Positions 7,529 to 15,821 are shown, counted from the stretch's first letter. The stretch: DNA of 32,757 nt from DATILL01 sp035476575 (GCA_035476575.1 DATILL010000018.1:1-32757); one strand, 5' to 3'. Translations and numbers: made by a program. Notes: generated by a model not told the origin, from the letters alone.

Positions 7529-8988
7529 CGGCCGGTCTCCTGTCCCGGCTCGTCGTCTGTGAGGTCGTCGATCGACAGATGCCCGGGGATCTGCCCGGTG
7601 TCAGCCGAGTAGAGGGCGTGGAAGCCGATGCGGTCGTCGTTGGTCACCTGTTGTTGGTGGGCGTCGGTGACCAGTTGGAGGTAGGCGATCCCGGTTGCTG
7701 GCGCTGGTGGCGGTTCGGGTGTCTCTGGCCGGGCTTTCGGGTGGGCGTGGCGGGTGATCTGGTGCGGCACCGCTGTGCCGTAGCTGCGGCCGCCGTGACG
7801 GACCTCGATGCTCTCCAGGTTGAACGGGGAGAACACCAGCTCGACCTTGCGGCCGGCCAGCGCGGCTTCGACCTGGTAGGTGTTGCCGTGCAGGGACACG
7901 GTCGCGGTCTTGGTGACCGTGCGCAGCTGCGACCACAAGAACGCCTCGGTCAACGCGTCGGCGGCAGGCATGGCCGGCCCGTGCCCGGCGGCCTGCCAGC
8001 CGTCGTTCCACCGCTGCAGCGGCGTCTGCCCGGTCTCGGAATGCGCCTGGTGGTGGTAGACGGCCTCGACCCAGGCGGTGAGCTGGGCGTTGAGCTCGAG
8101 CAGGCCCGTGGCCGGTGTCAGCTGTCGTTCGGCGAGCTCGGCGGCGCTGCTGTCAGCGACCTCGACGAGGAACTGCTCGCGCACGGTGCGGAAGAAACGT
8201 TCGATCTTGCCGCGGCCTTGGGGTCGGTGCGGGGTGGAATGCACCAGAGCGATCCCGAGCTTGCCGCAGGCCCGCAACAGCCACGCGTCAACGAACGCCG
8301 AGCCGTTGTCGACATACGCGCTGGCCGGCACGCCACGAGCGGCCAGCGCCGGTTCCAGGGCGGCGGTCAGGCGCACGGTGTCCTCGGCGAAGCCGAACCG
8401 GTAGCCGACCACGAGCCGGGTGTGATCATCAAGGAAGGCGAACAGGTAGGTCTTCCGCCCGCCGACCCGCGGGCCGTGCAACGCGTCGGCGACCCACCGC
8501 TGGTTCGGCGCGGACGCTTCGAACCGGCCGAACACCACAGCCTCACCAGTCGCCGGGCCCGTCAGCTCGCGGCGGTGGAACAGCCGCAGCAGCGTGGACT
8601 CCGAGGGCGAGCAGCCGGTCGAGGCGCGCAGGACCCGGGCGACCTGCGCGGCGGTGCGGGCCGGGTTCTCCCGCTTCAGCGCGACCGCCAGCTCCAGCAC
8701 CCCGCCCTCGATCCGGCTGCCGGGTTGGCGGATCGAGGGCGTCAGCGCGTCGAACCCACCGGCCCGGTAGCGGCGGATCCAGCGATCCAGACTGTCACGC
8801 GAGTAGGAGTGCTGCCCGCCGAACGGGCCGGCATGGGATCGTGCGGCGATCGCCCGCACGATCCGTCCCCGCGCCTTCGTCGACAACCCCGGATCCAGCG
8901 CAGGGCAGATCAACTGGTACCGGAACAACGCCACCTGCTGTGCCCGCTCACGGCGTCTGAGGTCGTCCTGTTCAGGTGTGCTCACCAC
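7525..8988 (-). CDS. DDE transposase, TniA/Mu-like (integrase core)
   Basis: A 487-aa protein. Residues 35-140 form paired helix-turn-helix DNA-binding segments (STKARGRIVRAIAAR, SLDRWIRRYRAGGFDALTP). The RNase H-like core follows, with D168 (WVADALHGP), D227 (AYVDNGSAF) and E263 (GRGKIERFF), a DD(35)E arrangement. The C-terminal ~130 residues form the Mu-type beta-barrel region (KTATVSLHGNTYQVEAAL). It cuts and joins the element ends together with the downstream ATPase. The start GTG 8988 has GAGG six bases upstream. All catalytic residues are present. The IS481 and Tn552 families share this core, but the coupled ATPase gene points to the TniA type. Confidence 0.9.
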   Translation of the reverse strand: MVSTPEQDDLRRRERAQQVALFRYQLICPALDPGLSTKARGRIVRAIAARSHAGPFGGQHSYSRDSLDRWIRRYRAGGFDALTPSIRQPGSRIEGGVLELAVALKRENPARTAAQVARVLRASTGCSPSESTLLRLFHRRELTGPATGEAVVFGRFEASAPNQRWVADALHGPRVGGRKTYLFAFLDDHTRLVVGYRFGFAEDTVRLTAALEPALAARGVPASAYVDNGSAFVDAWLLRACGKLGIALVHSTPHRPQGRGKIERFFRTVREQFLVEVADSSAAELAERQLTPATGLLELNAQLTAWVEAVYHHQAHSETGQTPLQRWNDGWQAAGHGPAMPAADALTEAFLWSQLRTVTKTATVSLHGNTYQVEAALAGRKVELVFSPFNLESIEVRHGGRSYGTAVPHQITRHAHPKARPETPEPPPAPATGIAYLQLVTDAHQQQVTNDDRIGFHALYSADTGQIPGHLSIDDLTDDEPGQETGR

Positions 8989-9073
8989 GAAAACCTCGAT
9001 TCAGCAAGGGAAAGCCGGCCAGGACCGGCCGGGCAGCAACCCCCGCGAGGATTCCGGCGCCACGATCGGCGCG

Positions 9074-9688
9074 TCAGGGCCAACTCGTGTTGCGGCCAGC
9101 ACCCGGCCCGGCCGGTGGCCAGCCCGGTGCCAGCAGCCGACCAGCAGAACAGGCCACCGCGACCTGCCACGCCGTCACCGCGCCGAGCACCCCGACCGGC
9201 CCGAACCGGCTGGTCACCGCCGCGGTCGCCGCACCCAGCGCCGCCAGCAGGTCACGCCACGGACAACCCAACGCCTTCGGGACAGGCAGATCAACACCAG
9301 CCCGGGCAGCCACCTGCAGCAGCCACAACCGAACCGACTCCAGGCGACCGCCCATCACCCGCAGCCACCCCCGCGCCGTCCCCGCCGGAACTTCAAGCGT
9401 GCGCCCGATCATCCGGTGCCCCGCCCCGCCGGCGCGAGCCACCAACGCCGCGCCGATCACCTCCGTCGCGTACGCCCGCCGCCACAACGCCGTCACCGGC
9501 AACAACACATGCCTCACCCGACACCCCGAACACCGAGACCGCCGCGGCCGCAGCACCCCGGCGACCCCATGCACCTCACGCGGCCGCGCCCACCCCCACG
9601 GGCCTAACCTCGCCCGACACCGCGGGCACTCCACCAACCCAGCCGCCAACCGCGACTCGACCCGAGCCTGATCAGCCTCTACCGTCAC
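9074..9688 (-). CDS. DUF6431-like zinc-finger/HTH protein of the transposon
   Basis: The protein has two cysteine pairs (LVECPRCRARLGPWGWARP and RRSRCSGCRVRHVLLP), as in a zinc ribbon, then a helical stretch including AEVIGAAL-like YATEVIGAALVARAGGAGHR and a helix-turn-helix RTLEVPAGTARGWLR. Actinobacterial transposons with a DDE transposase plus ATPase often carry such a protein (DUF6431). I choose GTG 9688 (204 aa) because GGAGG lies 10 nt upstream and homology starts there; longer ATG starts at 9709 and 9868 are possible. A target-choice or end-binding role is conceivable but is inference. It lies 85 bp upstream of the transposase, in the same direction. Confidence 0.65.
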   Translation of the reverse strand: MTVEADQARVESRLAAGLVECPRCRARLGPWGWARPREVHGVAGVLRPRRSRCSGCRVRHVLLPVTALWRRAYATEVIGAALVARAGGAGHRMIGRTLEVPAGTARGWLRVMGGRLESVRLWLLQVAARAGVDLPVPKALGCPWRDLLAALGAATAAVTSRFGPVGVLGAVTAWQVAVACSAGRLLAPGWPPAGPGAGRNTSWP

Positions 9689-9871
9689 CAACGGGTTGCC
9701 TCCACGCATCCCAGCGCGGCCCTCCCGAGGTCTCGACAACAGCGGGAGGGCCGCCGACCTCAGATGCCCGTCACACTGACGACGCCGACCACAAAGATCA
9801 ACACGGCACGCCCGCACACAACCCACGTCGGCAAGCCCAACGACGAACCCACACCCAGTAGTCGTCATCCC

Positions 9872-9886
9872 CAGCGACGGTCAACA
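9872..9886. repeat. Terminal inverted repeat of TniAB element, right end
   Basis: On the minus strand it reads TGTTGACCGTCGCTG from 9886. It is followed on the plus strand by the second copy of GCTTTT (9887-9892), which belongs to the IS3 transposase gene. Confidence 0.85.
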
Positions 9887-9892
9887 GCTTTT

Positions 9893-10334
9893 CCTGGCGA
9901 CCGCCATCGACTGCCACACCAAAGCCGTCATCGGCTGGGCGATGGACGACAGCTACAAGACTCCTCTGATCGCCGCGGCGGCGCGGATGGCGGCGCGTAG
10001 CTGCGACCTGCCGGCCGATGCGATCTTCCATTCCGATCGTGGCAGCAGCTACACCTCGACCGAGCTCGCCGAGACGCTGAAGGGACTGGAGGTACGGCAG
10101 CCCGTCGGCCGGACCGGGACCTGTTACGACAACGCGATGGCGGAGTCGTTCAACGCGGCGCTGAAAGTCGAACGGGTCCACCGCACCGCGTACCCCACCC
10201 GGAAGAAAGCATACACAGACATTGCAGCCTACATCGAACTCCGATACAACACGACCAGACTTCACTCCGGGTTGGGACACCGGACTCCGAGCGAAGCACG
10301 CGACGAGCACCTGAGCCGACAGTCAGCAGCCTAA
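9893..10334 (+). pseudogene. IS3 transposase, 3' part (OrfB catalytic core and C-terminus)
   Basis: This continues the frame broken at 6570. The GCTTTT copy at 9887-9892 duplicates 6565-6570, and joining base 6570 to 9893 gives TGG CTT TTC CTG GCG (W-L-F-L-A) in frame; the two parts total 1131 nt, 377 codons with the stop. The segment holds IDCHTKAVIGWAM, the second catalytic Asp in IFHSDRGSSYTS, and the Glu in DNAMAESFNAALKVE, ending RTPSEARDEHLSRQSAA. Both halves look otherwise undamaged, which suggests the TniAB insertion is fairly recent. Confidence 0.9.
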
Positions 10335-10497
10335 ACAGTCATTAATCGACTGTCCGGAAAACGCGCGGCAGACCACTCTTCCCACTCCCGCTTGATTACC
10401 GCCGTCACAGGCCAAACCCTCACCACCCTGACACCCACCCGAACCCGGCGCGACACCCGGGCTGTCAGCATGCCTGCACCCGTGCAACACCCTTTGA

Positions 10498-11007
10498 AGA
10501 TCAACAAGACTTACTGAAGATCAACTCAGCCAACTACTCGCGGAATCGGGGCTGAAGACCCTCGCCGGCCAACACCGGTCCACGGTCACCACGATGGCCC
10601 GCAAGTACAAGATCACCGTGGACACACCCCACGGACCACACAAGTGCCTGCAGGTGGTCGTGCCGCGAGACCACGGAAGGAAACCGCTGGTCGCCCGCTT
10701 CGGCGCCATCCCGCTGCGGCGCAACCGCGCCGCCGTCCTGACCGACCTGTCACCGACCATGGCCAGCACCCGACGTAACGAGCTGACCCACCGGCTCCTC
10801 GCCGAATGCTGCGAGGTCTGCGGCTCGCGGACGAACACCGAAGTACACCACATCCGCAAACTCGCCGACCTCCACCGCCCCGGCCGGCCCGACAGACCCG
10901 CTTGGGTACACCTCATGGCAATGCGACGACGCAAAACCCTCGTCGTCTGCCGAACCTGCCACGAGAACATCCACGCGGGCAGGACAAACGCATCCACCCG
11001 GAACTGA
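10498..11007 (+). pseudogene. Group II intron maturase, C-terminal HNH part only
   Basis: The open frame starts after TGA 10495 and becomes recognisable at about 10546: GLKTLAGQHRSTVTTMARKY matches the maturase/DNA-binding domain of group II intron-encoded proteins. It then gives PLVARFGAIPLRRNRAAVL and an HNH endonuclease with CEVCGSRTNTEVHHIRKLADL and VVCRTCHENIH, with all zinc and catalytic positions present. The whole reverse-transcriptase domain (about 400 residues with YADD) is absent upstream. Without it the intron cannot retrohome. Intron domains V and VI follow nine bases after the stop. ATG 10594 is available, so a 137-aa HNH peptide could still be made. Confidence 0.85.
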
Positions 11008-11015
11008 CCACCGGA

Positions 11016-11105
11016 GAGCCGTGTGTCAGGGAAACCGACCAGCACGGTTCGGGAAGAGGCCGACGGAAAAGGACCCGAACCACGGGCACCTCGCCGGCGG
11101 CCCAC
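11016..11105 (+). ncRNA. Group II intron domains V and VI (3' end)
   Basis: Domain V is 11016-11050, GAGCCGTGTG...AGCACGGTTC: the arms GAGCCGTG and CACGGTTC pair around a GAAA-containing tip. Domain VI follows (GGCCG at 11058-11062 pairs with CGGCGGCC near 11095-11102), and the likely intron end is ..CCCAC at 11105. The position just after the maturase HNH stop is the normal place. The intron's 5' domains I-IV are absent, so it cannot splice in cis. Confidence 0.82.
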
Positions 11106-11118
11106 TTCACTCTGAGGG

Positions 11119-11146
11119 AGCGGCGGCGCAGCAATGCGCCGTCGCT
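11119..11146. repeat. 12-bp hairpin with GCAA tetraloop over a start codon
   Basis: AGCGGCGGCGCA (11119-11130) pairs with TGCGCCGTCGCT (11135-11146) with one G-T pair, closing a GCAA loop of the stable GNRA class. The ATG of the VOC relic (11134-11136) spans the loop and stem. It directly follows the intron's 3' end, so it is either 3' exon sequence or a translation-blocking hairpin. Confidence 0.55.
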
Positions 11147-11472
11147 ACCCGACCGACGCGAAGGCGCTGAGCCACTTCTACGCGGAGCTGCTCGGCAAGC
11201 CGGTGACGTACGAGGCGGACGGGGTCGCCATGATCGGCGAGGACGGCGCGTAGCCAGTGATGTTCCAGCAGGTGGAGCAGTACACCGCGCCGCGCTGGCC
11301 GGATCCGGCGTACCCGCAGCAGATCCACCTCGACGTGACCGTCCAGGACGTGGACGCGGCGGAACGGGCCGCCCTCGACATCGGTGCCACCCGACTGGAC
11401 AGCGCCGGCCCGAACTGGCGCGTCTACGCCGATTCGGCCGGCAAGCCATTCTGTCTGGTGTGGACGGTCTAA
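11134..11472 (+). pseudogene. VOC-family (glyoxalase-like) gene with in-frame stop
   Basis: From ATG 11134 the frame reads AKALSHFYAELLGKPVTYEA, typical of VOC-domain proteins, then hits TAG at 11251-11253 and continues in the same frame with PVMFQQVEQYTAPRWPDPAY, QQIHLDVTVQDVDAAERAA and ADSAGKPFCLVWTV. One base change (CGG to TAG needs two; CAG or GAG to TAG needs one) would explain the stop. The first strand of the domain is missing, so the gene's beginning was probably lost at the intron junction. The ATG 11257 could allow a C-terminal half. VOC proteins include metal-dependent dioxygenases, thiol transferases and resistance proteins; the substrate is unknown. Confidence 0.8.
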
Positions 11473-11514
11473 TTAGTGGGCCACCAGCACGTCACCGCCT
11501 GCGTGAAGACACGG

Positions 11515-11868
11515 TCAGGCGGGCTGCCACAGCTCGATCCGATTGCCCTCGGGATCGGTGACCCAGCCGAATCGACCGACTCCCTCCATGTCCTGCGTCT
11601 CTGCAGCCACGTCCGCTCCCTTGGCGTGCAGTTGTGCGAGCATCGCATCCAGGTCGCGGACCCGGAAGTTGATCATAGTCTGCTGGGCGCGGGACCCGAA
11701 GTAGCCGGTCTCGGACTCAAACGTCGCGAACACCGTCAACCCGGCTTCCTGACGCCACAGGCCGTTCTCATCGGCGTCCAGGCCTAGGCAATCGCGATAC
11801 CACGCGCCCAGGGCCACCGGGTCGGCGGCCCGCATGAAGTATCCACCGATTCCAAGCACACGTTCCAT
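11515..11868 (-). CDS. VOC-family protein (glyoxalase/bleomycin-resistance fold)
   Basis: A single-domain VOC protein of 117 aa from ATG 11868, with AGGA seven bases upstream; the longer in-frame start at 11928 adds an unrelated leader. It shows the paired beta-alpha-beta modules: VLGIGGYFMRAADPVALGAW and YRDCLGL, then MINFRVRDLDAMLAQLHAKG and the closing DPEGNRIELWQPA with the Glu used for metal binding in the family. Such proteins act as dimers on diverse small molecules. It converges on the broken VOC gene (end at 11472) and stands alone. The exact reaction is unknown. Confidence 0.82.
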   Translation of the reverse strand: MERVLGIGGYFMRAADPVALGAWYRDCLGLDADENGLWRQEAGLTVFATFESETGYFGSRAQQTMINFRVRDLDAMLAQLHAKGADVAAETQDMEGVGRFGWVTDPEGNRIELWQPA

Positions 11869-12010
11869 GTCGCTATCCTGCCAGGACGGCGATCGGGCGG
11901 GCTGGCACCACACCATCACCCGCTTCACACCCCCATCTCAGTCGCGGGGGAACTCGTTACCTCTGCCGAGTCCGCCACAGGCCGCCTCCCTCACCGCAGC
12001 CAACCTGGGG

Positions 12011-13670
12011 TGTTCACGCCAGATGATCTGACTGCGGTCCCGGCGCGTGTCTGAACGGGGAAGATGCTCCTGACCAGGGACGATACGAGTTGCTGAGACA
12101 AGTATCGGGTCCGTGGGAGGAGCACCTTCGTGGTGCAGCGTAGTGGGCGTGGGACGGCGGTGGCCGATCCTGCGCTGCCGTGGTCGATGAAGTTGCGGGT
12201 CGAGGTCGGTGGGGCTGGGACGGTCGCGCACGCGGGGGTGGTGCTGCCGCGGCTGCTAGCCGACCGGCTGGGCTGACCGGTGACCTGGCGGCGGTGGTGG
12301 CGCGGGCGGGGTTCAGTCCGTTGCGGCATCGGGGCAGGTTGCTGGTCGACGCCGCGTACGCGCTGGCCGCGGGAGCGACGGCACTGACCGATGTGGAGGC
12401 GCTGACCAGGCAGGAGGAGATCTTCGGCCCCGGAGGTGGGACCAGCGACACGACGGGTGCTGCGAGGCTTGGACGAGCTGGCAGAACGGTTGGGCGGCAA
12501 CGGGCTACCGGGTCGGCGGCTGGCCCGGGTGATGGCCCAGGCCCGCGCGAAGGCGTGGGCGGCGATCATCAACCGGCATGGTGGGCTGCCCGCGGTGCGG
12601 GTGGCCGAGACCGTACGCCGGCCCGCCGACGAGCCCGGACAGGGGTCGGGCGGTGGTGGTGATCCGTCTGGATGCCACCGTGATCCAGACCGCCTCGGAC
12701 AAGGACGGCGCTGAACCCAACTACAAGGGCTACGGGTTCCATCCCCTCACCGCCTGGTGCACCAACTGCTGGTCACCGTGGACGGGGCCGGGGCCTGCCA
12801 CGACCTGGTGGACCACCTCACCGAGCTCAACACCGCCGCGGAGCACGGGCGGCGGGGACGGCGGGTGGAGCACTCGATCGGCCGGCCGGTCGATGCCCGC
12901 ACCAAGACCGCGATCGACGCCCTGCCGAGGACGACTGGACCACCGCCCTGAGTGCTGACGGCAAGGCTGAGGAGAAGGCCCAGGTCGTGGAGCTGACCGG
13001 GCTGCTGCGGCACAGCGCCGGTGGGGACCAGCCGGAGGGCTGGCCGGCGGATCTGCGGGTGATCGCCCGCCGCACTCCCCGCAAGCCCGGTGAGCAGGCC
13101 GAGCTCGGGCAGGACGCGCACTGGCGGTACGGGGCGTTCGCCACCAGCACCGGCATCGGGCAGGTCCAGCACCTGGACGCCCGTCACCGCACCCAGGCCC
13201 ACGCCGAGGAGAAGATGAAGGAGACCAAGGCCTGCGGCGCCGAACGCCTGCCGTCCAAGGACTACAACCGCAACAGCGCCTGGCTGCAGCTGCTCACCCT
13301 CGCAGTCTCGTTGTTGGCCTGGCCACGGCTGACCGCCCTCGACGGCGACCTGGCCAAGGCCGAACCCAAGATGCTGCGGTTCCGGCTGTTCTCCGCCCCC
13401 GCCCGCATGCTCACCCCGCCCGCAACCGCCTCCTGAAGATCCCACCCGGCTGTGCCCGGGCGTCCGACCTGGCCACCGCCTGGACCCGCATCCACGCCCT
13501 ACACCCCGCCTGAACCAGGCCCCCCGTCCCGACGACAGCAAGACCCCGGCCGGCCATGGGACCGGCGCCCACCCGAGTGCATCGGGCACCCGGTCACACC
13601 CACCTGACCTAACAGCATCCCGGATGCCCGTCACCGAGCCCAACCCAGTCCGGCAAATCAGCGTGAAGCA
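12011..13670 (+). mobile_element. IS1380-family element, decayed
   Basis: Possible end repeats are GTTCACGC followed by GAT at about 12012-12030 and, on the other strand, CTTCACGCTGAT from about 13669; the match is imperfect and no target duplication is clear. Between them lies a multi-frameshifted IS1380 transposase. The element separates the VOC pair from the rep relic, and no rep N-terminus exists on its left side, so a deletion probably accompanied or followed insertion. End positions are approximate. Confidence 0.6.
12131..13513 (+). pseudogene. IS1380-family transposase, multiple frameshifts
   Basis: The reading moves through several frames: WSMKLRVEVGGAGTVAHAGV to the TGA near 12275, then LTGDLAAVVARAGFSPLRHR to ~12455, then VLRGLDELAERLGGNGLPGR to ~12650, then VVVIRLDATVIQTASDKDGA and GYGFHPLTAWC, then LLVTVDGAGACHDLVDHLTE, and last the ARRTPRKPGEQAELGQDAHW to RFRLFSAPAR part, shifting again at ~13420 before ending HALHPA at 13513. 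This order is the IS1380 transposase order. A block between AWC and LLVTVDG of roughly 40-50 residues is lost. No functional protein can be made. Confidence 0.85.
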
Positions 13671-13673
13671 TCG

Positions 13674-14149
13674 AGGCTCACCCCCGAACACGCCGCCGCC
13701 TACATCGCCAAGTACGCCACCAAAAGCGCCGAAGACTTCGGCCTAGGCGACCGCCGCATCACCCGGCCGCGGTTCCGGGGCTGGGCGTCTCGGCGCACGT
13801 CGCCAAGCTCATCGACACCGCACGGCAGCTCGGCGAACACGAGGCGTACGACGGAATCCGCCGCTGGCTCCACATGATCGCATTCCGCGGACACTTCGCC
13901 TCAAAAAGCCGCCGCTACTCCACCACCCTCGGCGCCATCCGCGCCGAACGCCGCACCTACCGCCAAACCCAGGCAGCCGAAACAGCCCGAGAGCTGGGCC
14001 ACGACCAACACGACCAGGACACCACCCTCGTCATCGCCCACTGGCAGTTCACTGGACTCGGCCACCTCACCACAGGAGACGCCGCACTCGCACTCTCCGC
14101 CGCAGCCCGCGCACGCGAACACCGACAAGCCGCCCGCGACGCCGACTAA
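13674..14149 (+). pseudogene. RepSA-like replication initiator, C-terminal relic
   Basis: It opens with LTPEHAAAYIAKYATKSAED, then a frameshift near 13781 leads to LGVSAHVAKLIDTARQLGEH, IRRWLHMIAFRGHFASKSRR and DTTLVIAHWQFTGLGHLTTG, ending at TAA 14149. This is the C-terminal third of the replication initiators of pSAM2-like actinomycete integrative elements. The N-terminus is cut by the IS1380 copy. Position, direction and spacing to xis and int match rep-xis-int elements. The element can no longer replicate by itself. Confidence 0.8.
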
Positions 14150-14181
14150 CGACCGAGCACACCTGAGAAGGGGCAACACCG

Positions 14182-14399
14182 GTGAACGAGCTACAACAGC
14201 TGCGGGCCGGGCCGCGGCTCGCGCCGAAGTGGTACAGCGCGGCAGAGGTCGCCGAGCTGCTCGGCTACGGCCTGTCGAAAACCAAGCTGTTCATCGCACC
14301 GGACAAATACGGTCGCTGAAAGATGGAGGGCACAGGCGGGTCCTCCCGCAATGGGTAGACGAGTACATCGCACGCCGCGTCGCGAAGACCGGATCATGA
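14182..14399 (+). pseudogene. xis: Excisionase-like HTH protein (xis), one frameshift
   Basis: From GTG 14182, preceded by GAAGGGG, the frame gives LAPKWYSAAEVAELLGYGLS, a MerR-like excisionase helix-turn-helix, and stops at TGA 14317. The next frame carries the missing half, IRSLKDGGHRRVLPQWVDEY, ending TGA 14399. A one-base change near 14305 would restore a 72-residue protein. The stop overlaps the integrase ATG (ATGA), as in intact rep-xis-int operons. Excision of this element should therefore fail unless another excisionase helps. Confidence 0.8.
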
Positions 14400-15643
14400 C
14401 CGGCCGCGCGAGAGCCAACGGCGAGGGCTCCCTGTTCGCCTACCGCAACGGGTACGCCGCGTACGTGTGGGTGACCACGCCAGCCGGCACCCGCGAGCGG
14501 AGATGGATCTACGGCCAGGACCGGGACGAGCTGCACGGCCGCCGGATCGACCTACAGAAACAGGCGCGAGACGTGCCCGTCGCGGCCAAGGTCCCCACCG
14601 TCGCGACGTACCTCGACTACTGGCTCACGGAGGTGGTCAAACCGCACCTCGCACCTGCTACCGCCGCCAACTACGACATGTTCGCACGGCTGTACGTAGT
14701 GCCGGGACTGGGCGCCAAGCGGTTGGACAAGCTGACCGTCCGCGACGTACAGACCTGGCTGAACAAGCTCCGGCAGACCTGCCAGTGCTGCGCGCAGGGC
14801 AAGGACGCGGCCCGGCCGGCGAAGGGCCGACCGAACCAGAAGCGGCGGTGCTGCGCGGTCGGAAGCTGCTGTGGCCAGCGCTCATCCGAGCGGACCTGCC
14901 GCGACGCCTGGACGGTGCTGCGCAACGTGCTAAGCAACGCCGTCCGCGAGGAGATCCTGACCCGCAACGTCGCGGCCCTGGTCCGGGTCTCCAAACCGCG
15001 ACCCCGCAAGGTCAAGGCCTGGACCGTGGACGAGGCAAGACAGCTCCTCGAGTCAGCCCGAACCGACCATGACCCCAGGTACGTCGGCTACGTGCTGATC
15101 CTGGTGCTCGGGCTGCGCCGGGGCGAGCTGCTCGGCCTGCCCTGGTCCGGCGTGGACTTCGACAACGCCGAGATCACGATCGGCTGGCAGCTCCAGCGGA
15201 TCGCCGGACAGCTCCTGCACCGGCAGACCAAGACCGAGGCGTCAGACACCATACTGCCCTTGCCGGACCTGTGCGCCGCCGCGCTGCACGAGCACCGGCA
15301 ACGCCAGGAACGCTGGCGGGCCGACGCCGGGCCAGCCTGGCACGATGACGGGCTCGTGCTCACCACCCGCTACGGCCGGCCGATCGAGCCACGGAACTTC
15401 CACCGCGACTTCAAGGCCCGATGCGTCAAGGCTGGCGTCCGCGAGCTCCCCGTCCACGCCATGCGCCGCACCTGCGCCTCACTCCTGGTCGCGCTCGACG
15501 TACACCCCTGCGTGGCGATGCAGATCCTCCGGCACAGCCAGATCGCGGTCACGATGAACGTCTACAGCGAGGTCTCCTCCACCGAGACCCGGGCGGCGCT
15601 CAAGCGCCTCGGCGAAAGCCTCGGCGGCACCGATGACACCTGA
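14396..15643 (+). CDS. int: Tyrosine integrase of a pSAM2-like integrative element
   Basis: Starting at ATG 14396, which overlaps the xis stop, the protein has 415 aa. An N-terminal arm-binding segment (GSLFAYRNGYAAYVWVTTPA) is followed by a core-binding domain with a cysteine-rich insertion (CQCCAQGK...CCAVGSCCGQ...CRDAW) that could bind zinc. The catalytic domain shows the first Arg in LGLRRGELLGL, the H-x-x-R box as HAMRRTCASLL, His in LRHSQIAVTMN and the nucleophile Tyr in NVYSEV. It should join attP and attB, usually a tRNA 3' end. No tRNA copy was found next to it. All catalytic residues are present although its rep and xis partners are broken. Confidence 0.92.
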   Translation: MTGRARANGEGSLFAYRNGYAAYVWVTTPAGTRERRWIYGQDRDELHGRRIDLQKQARDVPVAAKVPTVATYLDYWLTEVVKPHLAPATAANYDMFARLYVVPGLGAKRLDKLTVRDVQTWLNKLRQTCQCCAQGKDAARPAKGRPNQKRRCCAVGSCCGQRSSERTCRDAWTVLRNVLSNAVREEILTRNVAALVRVSKPRPRKVKAWTVDEARQLLESARTDHDPRYVGYVLILVLGLRRGELLGLPWSGVDFDNAEITIGWQLQRIAGQLLHRQTKTEASDTILPLPDLCAAALHEHRQRQERWRADAGPAWHDDGLVLTTRYGRPIEPRNFHRDFKARCVKAGVRELPVHAMRRTCASLLVALDVHPCVAMQILRHSQIAVTMNVYSEVSSTETRAALKRLGESLGGTDDT

Positions 15644-15821
15644 GACCGCTGCTGTACTTCGCTGCTGTACAGACATGAAAAGGCCCCGCCGACACACGCC
15701 GACAGGGCTCCTGACCTGCGTGGGCCTGACAGGACAACTCTCAAGGTGTTCGATCGACCTGTCCGGTCTGCGAGATCGGACATTTCAGACGTTGCGCGTA
15801 CCGGACACCAGGATCGGTGCA

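Larger units (their letters stand above)
6571..9886 (-). mobile_element. TniA/TniB-type (Mu/Tn5053/Tn7-like) transposon, complete
   Basis: This 3316-bp element carries three minus-strand genes: a DUF6431-like protein, a DDE transposase and an AAA ATPase. Its ends are TGTTGTCCGTCGTTG (6571-6585) and, on the other strand, TGTTGACCGTCGCTG (9886-9872), 13 of 15 matching and with TG...CA termini as in Mu/Tn7-type elements. The 6 bp GCTTTT stands on both sides (6565-6570 and 9887-9892). Inside both ends the motif GTTGATCTT and variants of TTGCCGA recur, possible extra transposase-binding sites. All three genes look intact, so the element may still be active. Confidence 0.85.
5832..10360 (+). mobile_element. 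IS3-family element, interrupted by a TniAB-type transposon
   Basis: The ends are the inverted repeats TTTCCGGACAG (5832-5842) and CTGTCCGGAAA (10350-10360). The 6 bp ACGCGC stands immediately outside both ends (5826-5831 and 10361-10366), a credible target duplication, though 6 bp is slightly longer than usual for IS3, so the true ends could be shifted by a base or two. Without the inserted transposon the element would be 1207 bp and carry a single fused orfAB frame. It is inactive because its transposase is split. Confidence 0.8.

Noticed and set aside
7579..9861. 760-codon plus-strand open frame
   Set aside because: Antisense to the transposase and DUF6431 gene; Pro/Arg-rich second half, no motif.
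15644..15821. Attachment site or tRNA fragment after int
   Set aside because: Only short repeats (CTGCTGTAC twice, CGCCGACA twice) were seen; no tRNA 3' sequence could be recognised.
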